Assembly (NCBI RefSeq): GCF_021155765.1
Contig: NC_060107.1
Span: 15,858,501 to 15,922,500 of the forward strand
Length of the DNA: 64,000 nucleotides
Reading direction: 5' to 3'
Source: Diprion similis
Taxonomy: Eukaryota > Arthropoda > Insecta > Hymenoptera > Diprionidae
The first letter of the stretch is position 1; the number at the start of each line of letters is the position of its first letter. The position numbers and the translations under genes were made by a program. This document shows positions 1 to 10,653 of the stretch, piece by piece. The notes beneath the pieces were generated by a model. It ran no database searches. It saw nothing but the letters and a program-made list of their open reading frames with translations, and had not been told where the DNA came from.

Positions 1-74
1 ACTTGTTTTCGAGATATCGTCGATGCAAATCTTGACCACATACGCAGAGTGAGAGTGCTTCTCTAGATCTCAAA

Positions 75-3000
75 ATGCAGAAATCTAGTGAAAAGTGGAC
101 TGTTCATTGCCGGGGTGGTTATGTATAATAACTTCCTGCCTTGCGTAGAAATAACAAAAAATTCAATTTTAAGCTTACGTTAATTGGTAACGTTAATATT
201 GTGAATTTGCAGATTATCCGGTGGTTGAGCTGCTGCTGTTTCTAGCAGGGACGTTCTGCGCAGTAGCAGCAACTTCTCCATGTCCATGGGGTGACAATGT
301 TGCAGAACTACAGGGTTCATGTATCTGTGACTATAATCTAGCAAAAGAGCTTTCCGTACAGTGCGACGTCGTGGATTACGAAACGCTGGTCGGAGCTCTG
401 CACGATTACGCCTCGAACATCGCTATAGAGCTGCTCTACGTCAACGACAGTTCGATCGGCGTACTTAAGAACGGTTCTCTATCGACGTTGAACATTAACA
501 ACATCCAACTTTCGAGTTGTCGCATCAAGACGATTGAGAGCGACGCATTCAAGGGCCAGCAAAAGTCTCTGAAGAACTTGAACCTGAGAAATAATGAGTT
601 AACGGAAGTTCCATCGCGTTCCATAGAAGCTCTGAAAAATCTAACGGTCCTCGATTTGTCGATGAACAAACTGACCAAAGTGCTCGACGATGCTTTTGCC
701 AAACTGAATCTAATTACGCTGAAGTTATCCGACAATGAGGTGACCATTTATCCGGGTGCGTTTCGTGGCTTGGACAAAACGCTGAAAAACTTGAATCTGA
801 AGGGCACGAGGCAAAAGAAAATACCGGAAGCACTCAGGGGTCTGAAAACCCTAGCATTCCTCGATTTGTCTTACAATAGTGTACGGGAACTTCCGGGATC
901 AGCTGGACGACTGGCATTTGACGGACTCGACGCGCTGACTGGATTAAATTTGGAAAGAAATTTCATCCAAAACATCGAACCTGATGCTTTTTATGGGATT
1001 AAAAATACTTTGAGCTCACTCAGTCTGCTGAGCAATCTTATCCCCGACTTTCCTACCGCGGCTATCAACAGTGTTCATGATTTAAGAGTACGTATATCAT
1101 TTATCATGATTAGTCAGGCCATCGTTTTCTTATAATCAATTTCCAGGTTCTGGACATCGGGTTCAATCTGATCACCGTACTACCGGCAAACGCCTTCCAA
1201 GGTAATCCGTCCTTGACGCTACTTGCAATTGATGGCAATCCACTACCGACTGTGCCTGAAGCAGCGTTAATGCACCTTAACGGAACCTTGCGTGGTTTGA
1301 GTTTTGGCGGACCATTTTTAAACTGTGACTGCAAGCTCCGTTGGATTATCGAATGGATACGCAAACAGGACCTGCAAGTCACCAGTCGAGAGAAACCCCA
1401 GTTTTGCGGTGGTCCAGGAAATCTGCAGAATAGAACGTTTTACAGCATCAAATCCGAAGGTGCTACAGTTTCTGCGTTGATTTTCATTCGTAGGGTTTTT
1501 GTTTCAATATCTTAAAACTGCTATAAGTATTGGTATCCTTCATGCGAGCATGGTTAGGAAAATATGGCGACGAAGCAGGTAATCAGCTGATCGTTTTTGG
1601 TCAACTTCATAAATATCAAAGTGCAAAAAACATTGTCCAAATTTGTTGGATTCTCATTTTGTCACATTGAGTCAGTGTAAAGCATATTATAAAATATCGC
1701 GTTTATAATTGAATACGAGACCTAGTTAGCGTAGTAAATTTACTGCCGCATGATGGCATATTCTGAACATGGAGATATCCCAATATTGTAGGGCAGCTTA
1801 TTACATTTGAAATATTATTAAGCGCATATTAACCTGCCCTGAATTAATTGCGTCCTATTCGATGGTGATAAAACTGTTTTTGTACAAGCGGAGAAGTTCT
1901 ATAATTTTCTGAGACTATGTAAAATACGCAACTATCAGAAGAACATTGAGTTATTAGGACATCAACCCTGGTGGAATCTTTTTCCGAAATGCGTTGAAAC
2001 CCCATAAAATTTCTAGAAAATCATAGCATTCGAATGAAATTTCTTGGGAGTTTCTTAACGAAAACTTTCTACTAGAGATGCTCCCTGTGTCGAATATCGA
2101 TTATTTATAGAGATAACAATTTCAGATCTGGTCTGCCCAACTGGAGTGATTGCTGTTGGTACGGTAGAAAGTGTGGATGCAAAAGATATCGTAGGTGCTA
2201 TGGAAGGAGATACAGTAGAAGCAGTGTTGCCGCCAACTCGTACATCGACAACTAGCACGCAACGACCATCAACTGCACCTCCATTACCATCATCATCCAG
2301 TACAAATCGTCCAGTCGTTAGTTTGGAAAAGATCACAGAAGCGCCGGTTGTTTCTACTACAACATTGCGAACAACCAGCAGACCCTCCATGAGCAGAACC
2401 GGTAACGTTGTCATAACCAGAACGACAATATCACCTCTGAAGCATCAGCAAGATCACAGTATCTCACAGCTACACCAGCCCAAACCGCCACTCGTCCTTG
2501 GATCCCCGTTGTTCAAAACAAAATCCAACAAGGGGATCATCGTCAAAGATGCTTTGAGGCAGGATAACACAGTCATCATCTACTGGGATACTGAAGGCCC
2601 AAACAGTATTGAATTTAAAGTAATTTACCGTCTCTTCGGTGAGACTAGTTTCAAGTCAGGTCCACTGCTTGGCAACAATGAGCGTGAATTTAAGATCAAG
2701 AACGTTCCCGCTCAGGTAAAAATGTGACATTCAATCGTTCTACGATTTTTAAATGGTGTTATTCACATATTCAGATCTTGATTTCAGGAGTGCATGATAG
2801 TCTGCGTTGTTTCGTCGGATGAAATAGACATGAGCCCTGCGAGCGTTCCATATAACCAATGCAAGGAAGTGAGGACAGAGAATTCACCGACCTCAAACAT
2901 GGACAAAATCACGATTGCAGCCAGCGCTGCAATCTGTGCAACAATCGTCGTTGCCGTCGTAATCTTCGTCGTTGCAAATCGACGAAGGGCCAGGAAATTG

Positions 3001-4414
3001 CACACCCTCCATAATCTGGATCAGAGTAAAATGGGCGGCCCTATCGCAGGCTTGCCGGTCAATTGCTGTTCGGGTATTGGGCCAACTCCAAGCCCGGGTG
3101 GACCGTTGTCTTCATTGGCGACTTTGAGCGCATTCAACAATCAAAAGGATTGGGACCAAGTATCAGCTTACAGCACTAGGAGCATCCCTAGGCCAAGAGT
3201 TTTTCCAATGGAACGCCAAGGTTGTGTGATCTGACTGTTGGTTGAGGAGTAACGCACTCCATTTTGGATCGGCTTTCAATTTGACTGACAAGGATATTAT
3301 CAAATCGGTGGATCGTGGATTCTATTCAACTGCTAAAGTCATTTTCTTGGCATCAAAGATGGAGCCTGTAATATGTAGTTTTATCTAATGGGTTTCTCTT
3401 CACTTCGGTTACAATTGATTCTAGCAGTTGCATAGATGAAATGTCATAAGAAACAAAGGCCGTTGCATAGTTTTGCCTCAAATAATAATTTTCATTGTCC
3501 TCTCAGGAAGTTTCAATGATAGAATCTCATAAATTCGAGTGTGATCCGATAGATTATTTCAGAGTAGATAGAAATTACAGATTGGGTGCTCCATATTTTA
3601 GGCCAAGAAAACGATCCTAAAAGTTTCAGCGCAATCCACAATTCACAGACATGGTACTTTTCCTGTGAAATCGAGTTATCCTCTGACAATCGCGGCTCGT
3701 TGTTCACTCAAATCAATAGAACGGTCGATCTTCATTCCATTAATTGAAATACTAATAATCTTCATCGGTTTCCCACTAGGTTCCATAAACAGAGCTGCAT
3801 GTATCGATGAAATGAGGCCCCAAAATCAACATTTTGGTGTCGGAAAAGTCTCAACTCGGTCAATTGCTGACGGACAGTCACAGCATAGTTTTTCGAACAA
3901 TTCGACACGATACTTTGGGTCAAATCCCGTACCAACGAACCTCATCAGTTCACGACCAGGTGAGTTCAAAGTTTCACACTTCATATTTCGTCTCTGATGA
4001 AAATTTTTTTTGCTTCAAATGTCAACAAAATTCTGTAATTCAGAGTTCTGTTTATGGCATTTTATGAAAAAATTTACATCAGGGTCAGTATCTATAACCT
4101 TTGTCAATAATTCTGTGTTTAATTCAGAATTGCGGCAGTCACGCCAGTCTCTCGCAGCGGCGTCGGACAGGCTTTCGCGTGCCAGTTTTCCGACCAACCA
4201 GGCTCATCAGCCACACACATCAGCTAGGCGACAGCGTCCGAGATCGCGTAATCGTACATTAGAACAAGACCCTCCTCGCCCAGGGAGTAGGTACAGTTTA
4301 GCAGACTCAACCCACACTCTGAACAACTACGAGGAAAACAACTGGACTGACCATGACATGGATATTTACATGGCCCGAAATCCAACAACGAGGGGCGGTC
4401 TTGTACCATTATGA
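75..4414 (+). CDS. Leucine-rich-repeat / fibronectin-III single-pass membrane protein
   Basis: Seven-exon model: 75-114 (tentative), 213-1087, 1147-1459, 2126-2715, 2788-3220, 3780-3959, 4128-4414. Phases agree throughout and give about 905 residues. The order is a signal peptide (core VVELLLFLAGTFCAVAA), a cysteine-containing N-terminal cap, about ten leucine-rich repeats, and a C-terminal cap (NCDC...W...C...C) completed across the 1459/2126 junction. Then come a Thr/Ser/Pro-rich mucin-like stalk, one fibronectin-III-like domain (about residues 545-620), a transmembrane helix near residues 648-670 followed by RRRARK, and a basic cytoplasmic tail of about 230 residues. The architecture fits a cell-surface adhesion or recognition protein of the insect LRR-FN3 type. 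I cannot assign an ortholog with confidence. The first exon is the weak point: ATG at 75 with a poor donor after 114 gives the right phase, but the true start could lie left of the window. Confidence 0.8.
1561..1680 (+). repeat. Dispersed repeat family C, copy 1 (LRR gene intron)
   Basis: This copy lies in the 1460-2125 intron of the LRR gene. It carries ATGGCG, 14 nt, then CAGCTGATCG, followed by a weakly conserved 100-nt tail ending in a TCATTTTGTGA-like motif. Related copies lie near 20165-20290, 35391-35515 and 40795-40905 (+) and 32465-32530 and 39190-39305 (-). Confidence 0.6.
3300..3660. repeat. Dispersed inverted-arm repeat family B, copy 1
   Basis: This lies in the LRR gene intron 3221-3779. 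The left part (about 3310-3430: GGATTCT..., then a TGGAGCCTG...TTTTATCTAATGGG stretch) and the right part (about 3580-3650, reverse: GCTCCATATTTTAGGCC...AAAGTTTCAGC) are diverged inverted arms. The same pair of arms occurs at 17425-17850 and 37740-38240, and a single arm at about 36230-36420. Confidence 0.5.
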
Positions 4415-5635
4415 TCTTAATATGTATTCTTCATCATTCTGCTCAACCATATAAGAGAATCAATGGGCCCCATTGTCTGAATCAAAAGTATGGAAAAGAA
4501 TAAAAATCGTTTAACAAATCTTTAGCAATGTCATTTGTGCTGTTGACAGTGAACATGAATTAAAAAATGATCCCTAGTATGTAAAAGCAATGAACCTGAA
4601 TAAATTCCAGTATCACAAGCTGCCATGTCATCAACAATTCGAAAAAAAAAGTTTCAATTGTATAGATCAAAACGATTATATTCTCGTGTTTTAGATCCAA
4701 TTATAATGTTTTTGGGCTCATTGTGTTCACTGTAGAGGTTTCCAAAGATATCTCCAAGAAAGTTTTATGGACAGTTATCTATAGAGTGGATAAAAAATAC
4801 ATTTCTGTACGGTGCAAAGGATGTTTGTGAGCAATTAGATGTGCACGTTATAACTATACTACGATATAAAATTGCGGGAGAGTTTTCCAGGGAGTTTTCG
4901 GGTGTCTGGTCAGCGTGTAAAATAGGACCATAAATATTAGAACCGAATCAAAAACACTAGAGTTTAAGCATTTCAAACGATCTAATTATAATATTTGTTC
5001 TCAAATTCTTGAGATCTCAGCTTGTCTAGTTCAAATTCGATCAGATTTATTTCGATTACATAATGGGAGTGCTGTTTTAATCGTGTTTACTATCATTATC
5101 ACAACTAACATTGCCGAAATTTTTTTTAAACAGTTTCTTCCCTTTTCCCCACTTTCGATTCAGGGTTCATAAGTCCTTAAAATCGTTTAGCGTAAGTCAA
5201 CTAAAAGTAGCTAGATGTTAATGTATCATACTCTACCGGTTAAGTTCGATGAAAAAAAAAATTAAGGTGTTGAAAATATTTTTACAAAAATAATACAGCC
5301 AGACAGTTTTTACATTTTTTTGAAAATAAATTAATGGTGAAACTGTCCTCGTTATATTTTGTCTTGCGACAGAAATCGTTGATTATGTAGTACAGCAAAA
5401 GAAATCAAAGAAAAGAAACTTTGTTAACGACATAGAGACAGTTTCCCAGATAATTAGCTCGTCTAAGAGTAATTAATCAGGCTAACATAAGCGACACTTG
5501 TAAAGGAAATGTGAAAAAAAAAGTCCAGGCATACTCATATGGAGAATATTATCAATTCAATTCTAGAAACAATGCAGTACTGCAGGCTTCAACCGTTTGA
5601 TGATGCTTACTAATGAAAACAAACTTTCTACTCAC
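4415..5635. other. Gene-free interval between the LRR gene and Rab3GAP1
   Basis: This is AT-rich DNA with AATAAA-type hexamers shortly after the LRR stop codon (for example near 4499 and 4600) that could serve 3' end formation. I searched the minus strand for the exon that should follow Rab3GAP1 residue 485 and found no open frame resembling it. Confidence 0.6.
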
Positions 5636-8600
5636 CCTGGAATGAGGATATTTCTTTCCCAGCGAAATCTAATCTCTTGAACAAACTCGTGCCACAGATG
5701 CGCCAAAGCTGGAGCTCCACCAAGATTGTGCGCACAATGAGCAGCGACAATGGACAACCTCCACACGAGACTGTCTACTGCAGCAGTTTTTACACCTTTC
5801 CACTGGTCATCTTCGACACTATATGCATTGGCATTGGCGTACGGTTGTTTCTGAAATTGTAAAACGTGAAGACTATTATGACCATCGCAATAAATCAGAT
5901 GTTTACTATGATAAAAATTAACTTCAAAAACGCTTAGCAAGCTTCACAAATTTAGTAAAAATCTGAATTTTCGACTGTGCCTCAGTTTTTTTTGTAAAAT
6001 CTCAGAAATTCTGATAATGTCTAAGAATTTAATCGGAATATCGCAATTTCTATGTAAAAAATTAATTTTGGTAACTCTATGGAAAAACCTTGATATTTGA
6101 GGAAAGTTTTTGAAAGAATTTCATAGAACTAGTCTTATTGCAAATATTCTTTTCACGAATATATGTCTAGATATTTTTAAGTACACTTCAGCAGATTATT
6201 ATATAATAATAATAGTTTCAAAATAATTTCAACTGCTACCTAAAAATTTTTTATCTTTGTGCGAAACCCAGTTTTCCGTAACGCGGTTTCGTCGGAAAAT
6301 ACGCAGTAATACTAGAAATCTGAATTTTCAGTTTTATGATAACAAAGGTCTGAAAAAATATCAGTTTTCAATAGAATTTGCTTCAATTTTAACACAAACA
6401 CAACTGAGTTAGAAATAGTTAGATATACAAAAACTTCAAGAAATTCTGTAGACTTTCGCAGATTTCTTCAGATGTTATCAGAATAATTTAAACTTTTCCC
6501 ATAGAGGTAATGCTGTACCTCAGAACTATTCGAAACCATTATATATTTTTGAAAAATTTCTACAAAAAATTGTGTGAAATTTCTGAGAATTGTTAGCACC
6601 GATGCTGTCGGTGCAGAGAACAATCAATGCTCACCGGATTATCTTCAGCATCTGGAAACAAGAAGTAAAGTATCGGTAAAAGTATATCTTCCGAAATTGG
6701 ACCCTCGACTGGTTTTGTCTTCTTGATTGCCGCCTTGCTGACGACTGTCGAAAGTGCCGGTACTCTAGACTCCGTTAACGCGTTAAAAGCAGAGCTCAAA
6801 TTTTGACCATCACCTTCAGTATAACTAACAAAATCACCTAGCAATTCAAACAACGTCTTCTGGTTAGAACACAAATGTATAAAGTCTATCAAATATTCGC
6901 CAAGCAAACAGGCTGGGGATGACGTCATTTTCACTTGAACAGACCATTCTGGGGCTTGCTGCGGTTCTAGATCTGTGTAACTCTCACTGTCCACTACAAC
7001 ATTTTCCGGAATCTCTGGCCAAGTTGTGAAAAGGATTAGCTCTCTGAAAATTACACAAATGGATTTATTCGACATTAATCTGTTATCATGCAATTGTCCG
7101 TTGCTTAAGCCGTGAATTAATGGCTAAGTAAATTATAATTCCAATAGATGTATACACTCACCCGACTGGATCAAATGTAGCGCCAAATGGAAGCTTGCCA
7201 AGTTCGGCAACTCCGAGTGTTTCTCCATGCATAAAATCGAAATCTGGTGGATCCTGTGTCCATGTACTGCTGGTCCAATCTTTGAGCAAATATGTAAATC
7301 GAACAGAGACCATGGCAGGATCCAAACGGATTCCACATCCCTCGGTAATTTTTTGTTTGAACAGTGTTAGTAAGCCTGTAATGAATAATTTCTAAAAATC
7401 AAAAACCGCTAATCAGCTATAAATTACTTCCCAAGTCATATTGCGTCATTGAAAAATAGTTATTGTGAAAAATTTTAAATCTCAAATGTGGAATGATGAA
7501 GTGTGTAAATGATCTGATATTATTTTGCCACAGTGTTAAATCCCAATTAAGCATGCTAGTATCATGGAAAAAGTAGTATATACACGGTCATTTATTCTTT
7601 GTTAAACACAGGACCCAGGTGAGAAAGCGCTACTTATGTAGACGCTAGTTAGAACAATTGCGTCAGTTGCACTGGTGTTCAGCAGCAAATAAATGACCCT
7701 ATAGGTGATGTCACACTGATGAGACTAACCATTGAGGTATTTACAGTATGGAGGAACTTTCTTCAGGTGCACCATATCAAAATGGCTGCAGACTCCACGT
7801 CCCTCACTCACGCCTAGGTAAAATGATTGCCAAGGTTCTTGAACTTGTACAAACATGGGAATTTCGCTGCAAATACCATACGTTAGATAAAAGGTACACG
7901 AAGAATATGGTCTCATACGATTGAGCTAAGTTATACAGTGCAAAAGACATTGCCGTTCACATTTTCTGTATGCTACTAGAGTTCGCATTGCATCTATTTG
8001 TATCGCTTGTACATTCAGAGTGTAATATGCACCTCATCCTATTACAATTGATCTATTGCTATTATATCTTCCAGATAAATGAGAATATAGAAACTGTTTT
8101 TGCCTGTCTTATTGCATCTGTATGCATGACAGTGGTTCCCCAATATACAAACCAGTTTGAATTATTCGATGCAATTGTAATTGAGCTGAGAAGGATTTTT
8201 ATGCGAGTCTCATCAGTTATCGCAACTTCTTTTGCAGGACTAAGTATGATGAACTCTCTTATTCCATAATATTTTGCGAGATTTAGATGCTCCTGATCTA
8301 GCGATGCAAAATCGTTCGAAGAATTCAGGGCATCCACTAGACATTGGCTTTTCTTGTCCTCACATTCTTCTATGGAACTTTGAATCGCTTCTTCATTTGG
8401 AGTTATCAAGTTGATATGAGTGAGGGAAAATTCCACATCTGGAAAATTGAATTGCCAAAACGGCTGATGCGTTACTGCGAGTGTTGATGAAAGAAAAACA
8501 ATGGCACAGTCATGTAACGATGAAATGAAATCGTGTGGTATACGTGTTTTATCGCAATCAAGAATCTAAAAAAATTATTTAGAGAAAAATAATCTGAGGA

Positions 8601-8805
8601 GTAACTAACCAGCAAAGTGTACATGTTCGGATGCTGTTTGCCATGAGAGATTGATAAAATCTCCCTTTTTCAAAGGTGAACATATTTTGTTATGGGGTAA
8701 TTTCCATTCTCGAATAATCTCCTCTAAACGCGCGATAAATACTTCCCACTCGGAAGCTGTGGTGAAATCGTGATGGTAAGTATCTTCGATTTCAATATTA
8801 TTCAT
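5636..8805 (-). CDS. Rab3GAP1: Rab3 GTPase-activating protein catalytic subunit, N-terminal half only
   Basis: Six exons read right to left: 8805-8610, 8438-8153, 7866-7730, 7375-7162, 7043-6635, 5850-5636. All phases match and give 485 residues. Landmarks shared with animal RAB3GAP1 are DFTTASEWE near the N-terminus, KYYGIREFIILSPAKE, CEIPMFVQVQEPW, HFDMVHLKKVP, the VRFTYLLKDW block, TTWPEIPENVVVDSESYTDL, a FLFPDA block and HLWHEFVQEIRFRWE. With Rab3GAP2 the family activates Rab3 hydrolysis and acts as an exchange factor for Rab18. Vertebrate proteins are about 980 residues and use an arginine in the C-terminal half (Arg728 in human) for catalysis; that half is absent here. The last exon ends at a good donor (CCAGG/GTGAGT), so transcription is expected to continue, but the next 5.6 kb holds only an opposite-strand gene. 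Start ATG at 8805 is the only in-frame ATG before the conserved block. Confidence 0.9.
5960..6600 (+). repeat. Dispersed repeat family A, plus-oriented copy (Rab3GAP1 intron)
   Basis: This AT-rich element fills most of the 5851-6634 intron. Shared landmarks, in order, are an AATTTCTATG...AAAATTAATTTTGGTAA block, a TTTCAACTGCTACCTAAAAA block, a GTTTTCCGTAACG block and a TATCAGAATAATTTAAAC block. The same blocks recur in the same order near 22330-22810, 27440-27790 and 47830-48480, and reversed near 20560-20830, 31000-31740, 40970-41650 and 57090-57720. It has no coding capacity. Confidence 0.6.
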
Positions 8806-9192
8806 ATTGTAGATATTCAGAGCTTCACGTTCAATTTGATACTTCAAAGTCTCTAAACGTCAAATTTATAGCAGCAGACAGAATATAGATGAGCGCTCAC
8901 CGCTGGCTCTGACTCTCGGTGGTGAAAAAAAAAACATTGCTGATACACATAAAGCGTTTTTCTTCAAAATCGCAAGTCGCGCTACGAAATCAGTTGTCAG
9001 AGTCAGAGCTAAAACTTCCCTAGGAGTAGGGCAGAGCCGACAGAGCCCGAGAGCTGTTCTCCGGCGGACGCATTTTCGTCCCATTCTGCGCAGACCATAT
9101 TTGGCTATCACCGAATGGAAGCCATTTTGAAAAGATACGACGCTATCCCAGGTCTGGTAGCTGTGGGTTTCGATGTGGGCCTCTTAACGTGC
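8806..9192. promoter_or_regulatory. Upstream region of Rab3GAP1
   Basis: Between the Rab3GAP1 start and the first transposon the DNA becomes more GC-rich (about 8990-9110), as expected of a 5' UTR or promoter. An 81-codon minus-strand frame here shows no homology I recognise. No TATA box is evident. Confidence 0.3.
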
Positions 9193-9825
9193 CAAGCCGC
9201 TAGTGGCGCTTAGATCGAGGGATACCCAGTGAGACAAGAACACGGTCTTACAATCAGGCTGGGGACTCTAGTGGTGGGGGAAGTACGCTTACGCTGTAGT
9301 TTTTGTTTTTCAGCGCTACCGTTAGTTGGCATTAATGGTAAAGTAATGTTCGCAAACATAACCTCAAATTTCTCAAACTTTGCAAATGACGTGGTCCAAA
9401 TGTATGTAAAAATAGTGAAAATCGCATAAATAGTGCATGGTTATTTATTTTTAAGAATAACGTGTGCCATCATCTCTTCGTCATCGCACATCACTTATTG
9501 TTTGAGAAGTTTGAGGTTATGTTTGCGAACATTACTTTACCATTAGTACCAACTAGCGGTAGCGCTGAAAAACAAAAACTGCAGCGTAAGCGTACTTCCC
9601 CCACCACGCAAATTTCGACGAGTCCCCAGACCTGTATGTAAGACCGTGGACAAGAATAACGATAGTCGCGCATGCGTATCACACGAGCAAGCACACGAGC
9701 ATAGCCGTGAAGCAGACCGTGAGTATATATCAGTCCACGGACGGAGTAATCCGCGCATCAGTTTCAGCAGTAACACGCACGATGTAGGTTATGTTCATGT
9801 ATCCCTCGATGGCAGCGCCGTCTGG
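9193..9825. mobile_element. Fold-back (long terminal inverted repeat) non-autonomous element
   Basis: The left arm, about 9205-9376, is repeated in reverse complement at about 9498-9810. Both arms carry ATCGAGGGATAC at the outer end (9214-9225 and 9799-9810), then an ACGGTCTTACA...GGGGACTC block, a GGGGGAAGTACGCTTACGCTG-like block, and AACATAACCTCAAA at the inner end. The right arm holds an extra segment of about 130 bp (roughly 9660-9790) that the left arm lacks. The spacer (9377-9497) is short and AT-rich. No transposase frame is present, so this is a MITE-like fold-back element with one arm interrupted. Short ORFs across the arms are just mirror images of each other. Confidence 0.75.
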
Positions 9826-9950
9826 ATTTTTGTTCAATAGTGGAGTCACTGCCTCCTATTGAAATTCTGCCTGAGTTGCAGGACTTGTGTGTAAAAGTGG
9901 CGCTGTACCAACGGTATGTATATGTTAAAGCGCTTTTTTCAAAAAACTTA

Positions 9951-10447
9951 TTAAGTAGAAGGTTCTGTGCACTTGCGAGCTATGAGAAATACTGGTCCTA
10001 TAGGGTTCATGATTTTTGGTGTAGCTTCATTTACATTCGGAAATATGATAGCCAAAAAAAAAATCTATAACCATTTCAAAAATTCTATCTTTTGACTCAA
10101 TGAAGATATCATCAAACCCATACGCAATTTTTTAAATTATAAATTCTCATATGCATAAAAAAATCACCTGCCACGGCGTTCTGATTTTACAGTGCAGAAT
10201 TTCGATTTTGGCGGTAAAAAAAACTTTTTCGTGGTCACACCGAGTTGTGAATCGTAAATATGTGACATTTTTGGTGAATTATTTATAATTCGTTTACTTT
10301 ATGCATATATTTGATCGAAACCCACTTTTCAAGGGACAGCAAAAATAATTGGATTTCTCGTGAATAAAAAAAATGTTTTGCCAGTTTGCCAAATTTAGGA
10401 CCAGTATTTCTCATAGCTATAGTAAGTGCACCGATCCTTTCCCTTAA
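9951..10447. mobile_element. TTAA-flanked MITE
   Basis: The element is bounded by TTAA at 9951-9954 and 10444-10447. Directly inside are inverted repeats of about 45 bp. Both contain a GTGCACTT block and GCTATGAGAAATACTGGTCC (left at about 9967-10002, right in reverse at about 10398-10432). The interior of about 400 bp has no coding frame. A TTAA target duplication is typical of the piggyBac superfamily, so a piggyBac-derived MITE is the best guess, but the terminal sequence alone does not prove it. Confidence 0.65.
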
Positions 10448-10653
10448 ATGACATTTCCAAGTCCCAATTGAATAAATTTATTTGTTGGTTGAAAAAACGT
10501 AGTGTAATTAATGAATTGGAAATTTCTACGTGTTCTACTCATAGACATGGTATATGGAGTGTAGAGCATAGAAATACCTATGTTAGGCCAGGGAATATAG
10601 TTTAGCCAGCCACCACTGGCGTGCACGATGAGCGGCATAGCAATATTTGTTAA

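Noticed and set aside
2055-2414. 119-codon minus-strand frame
   Set aside because: It is antisense to the Thr/Ser-rich stalk exon of the LRR gene; repetitive codon composition keeps the reverse frame open.
9491-9776. Paired short proteins around 9.2-9.8 kb sharing LRCSFCFSALPLVG
   Set aside because: The identical peptides come from the two inverted arms of the fold-back element, not from coding selection.
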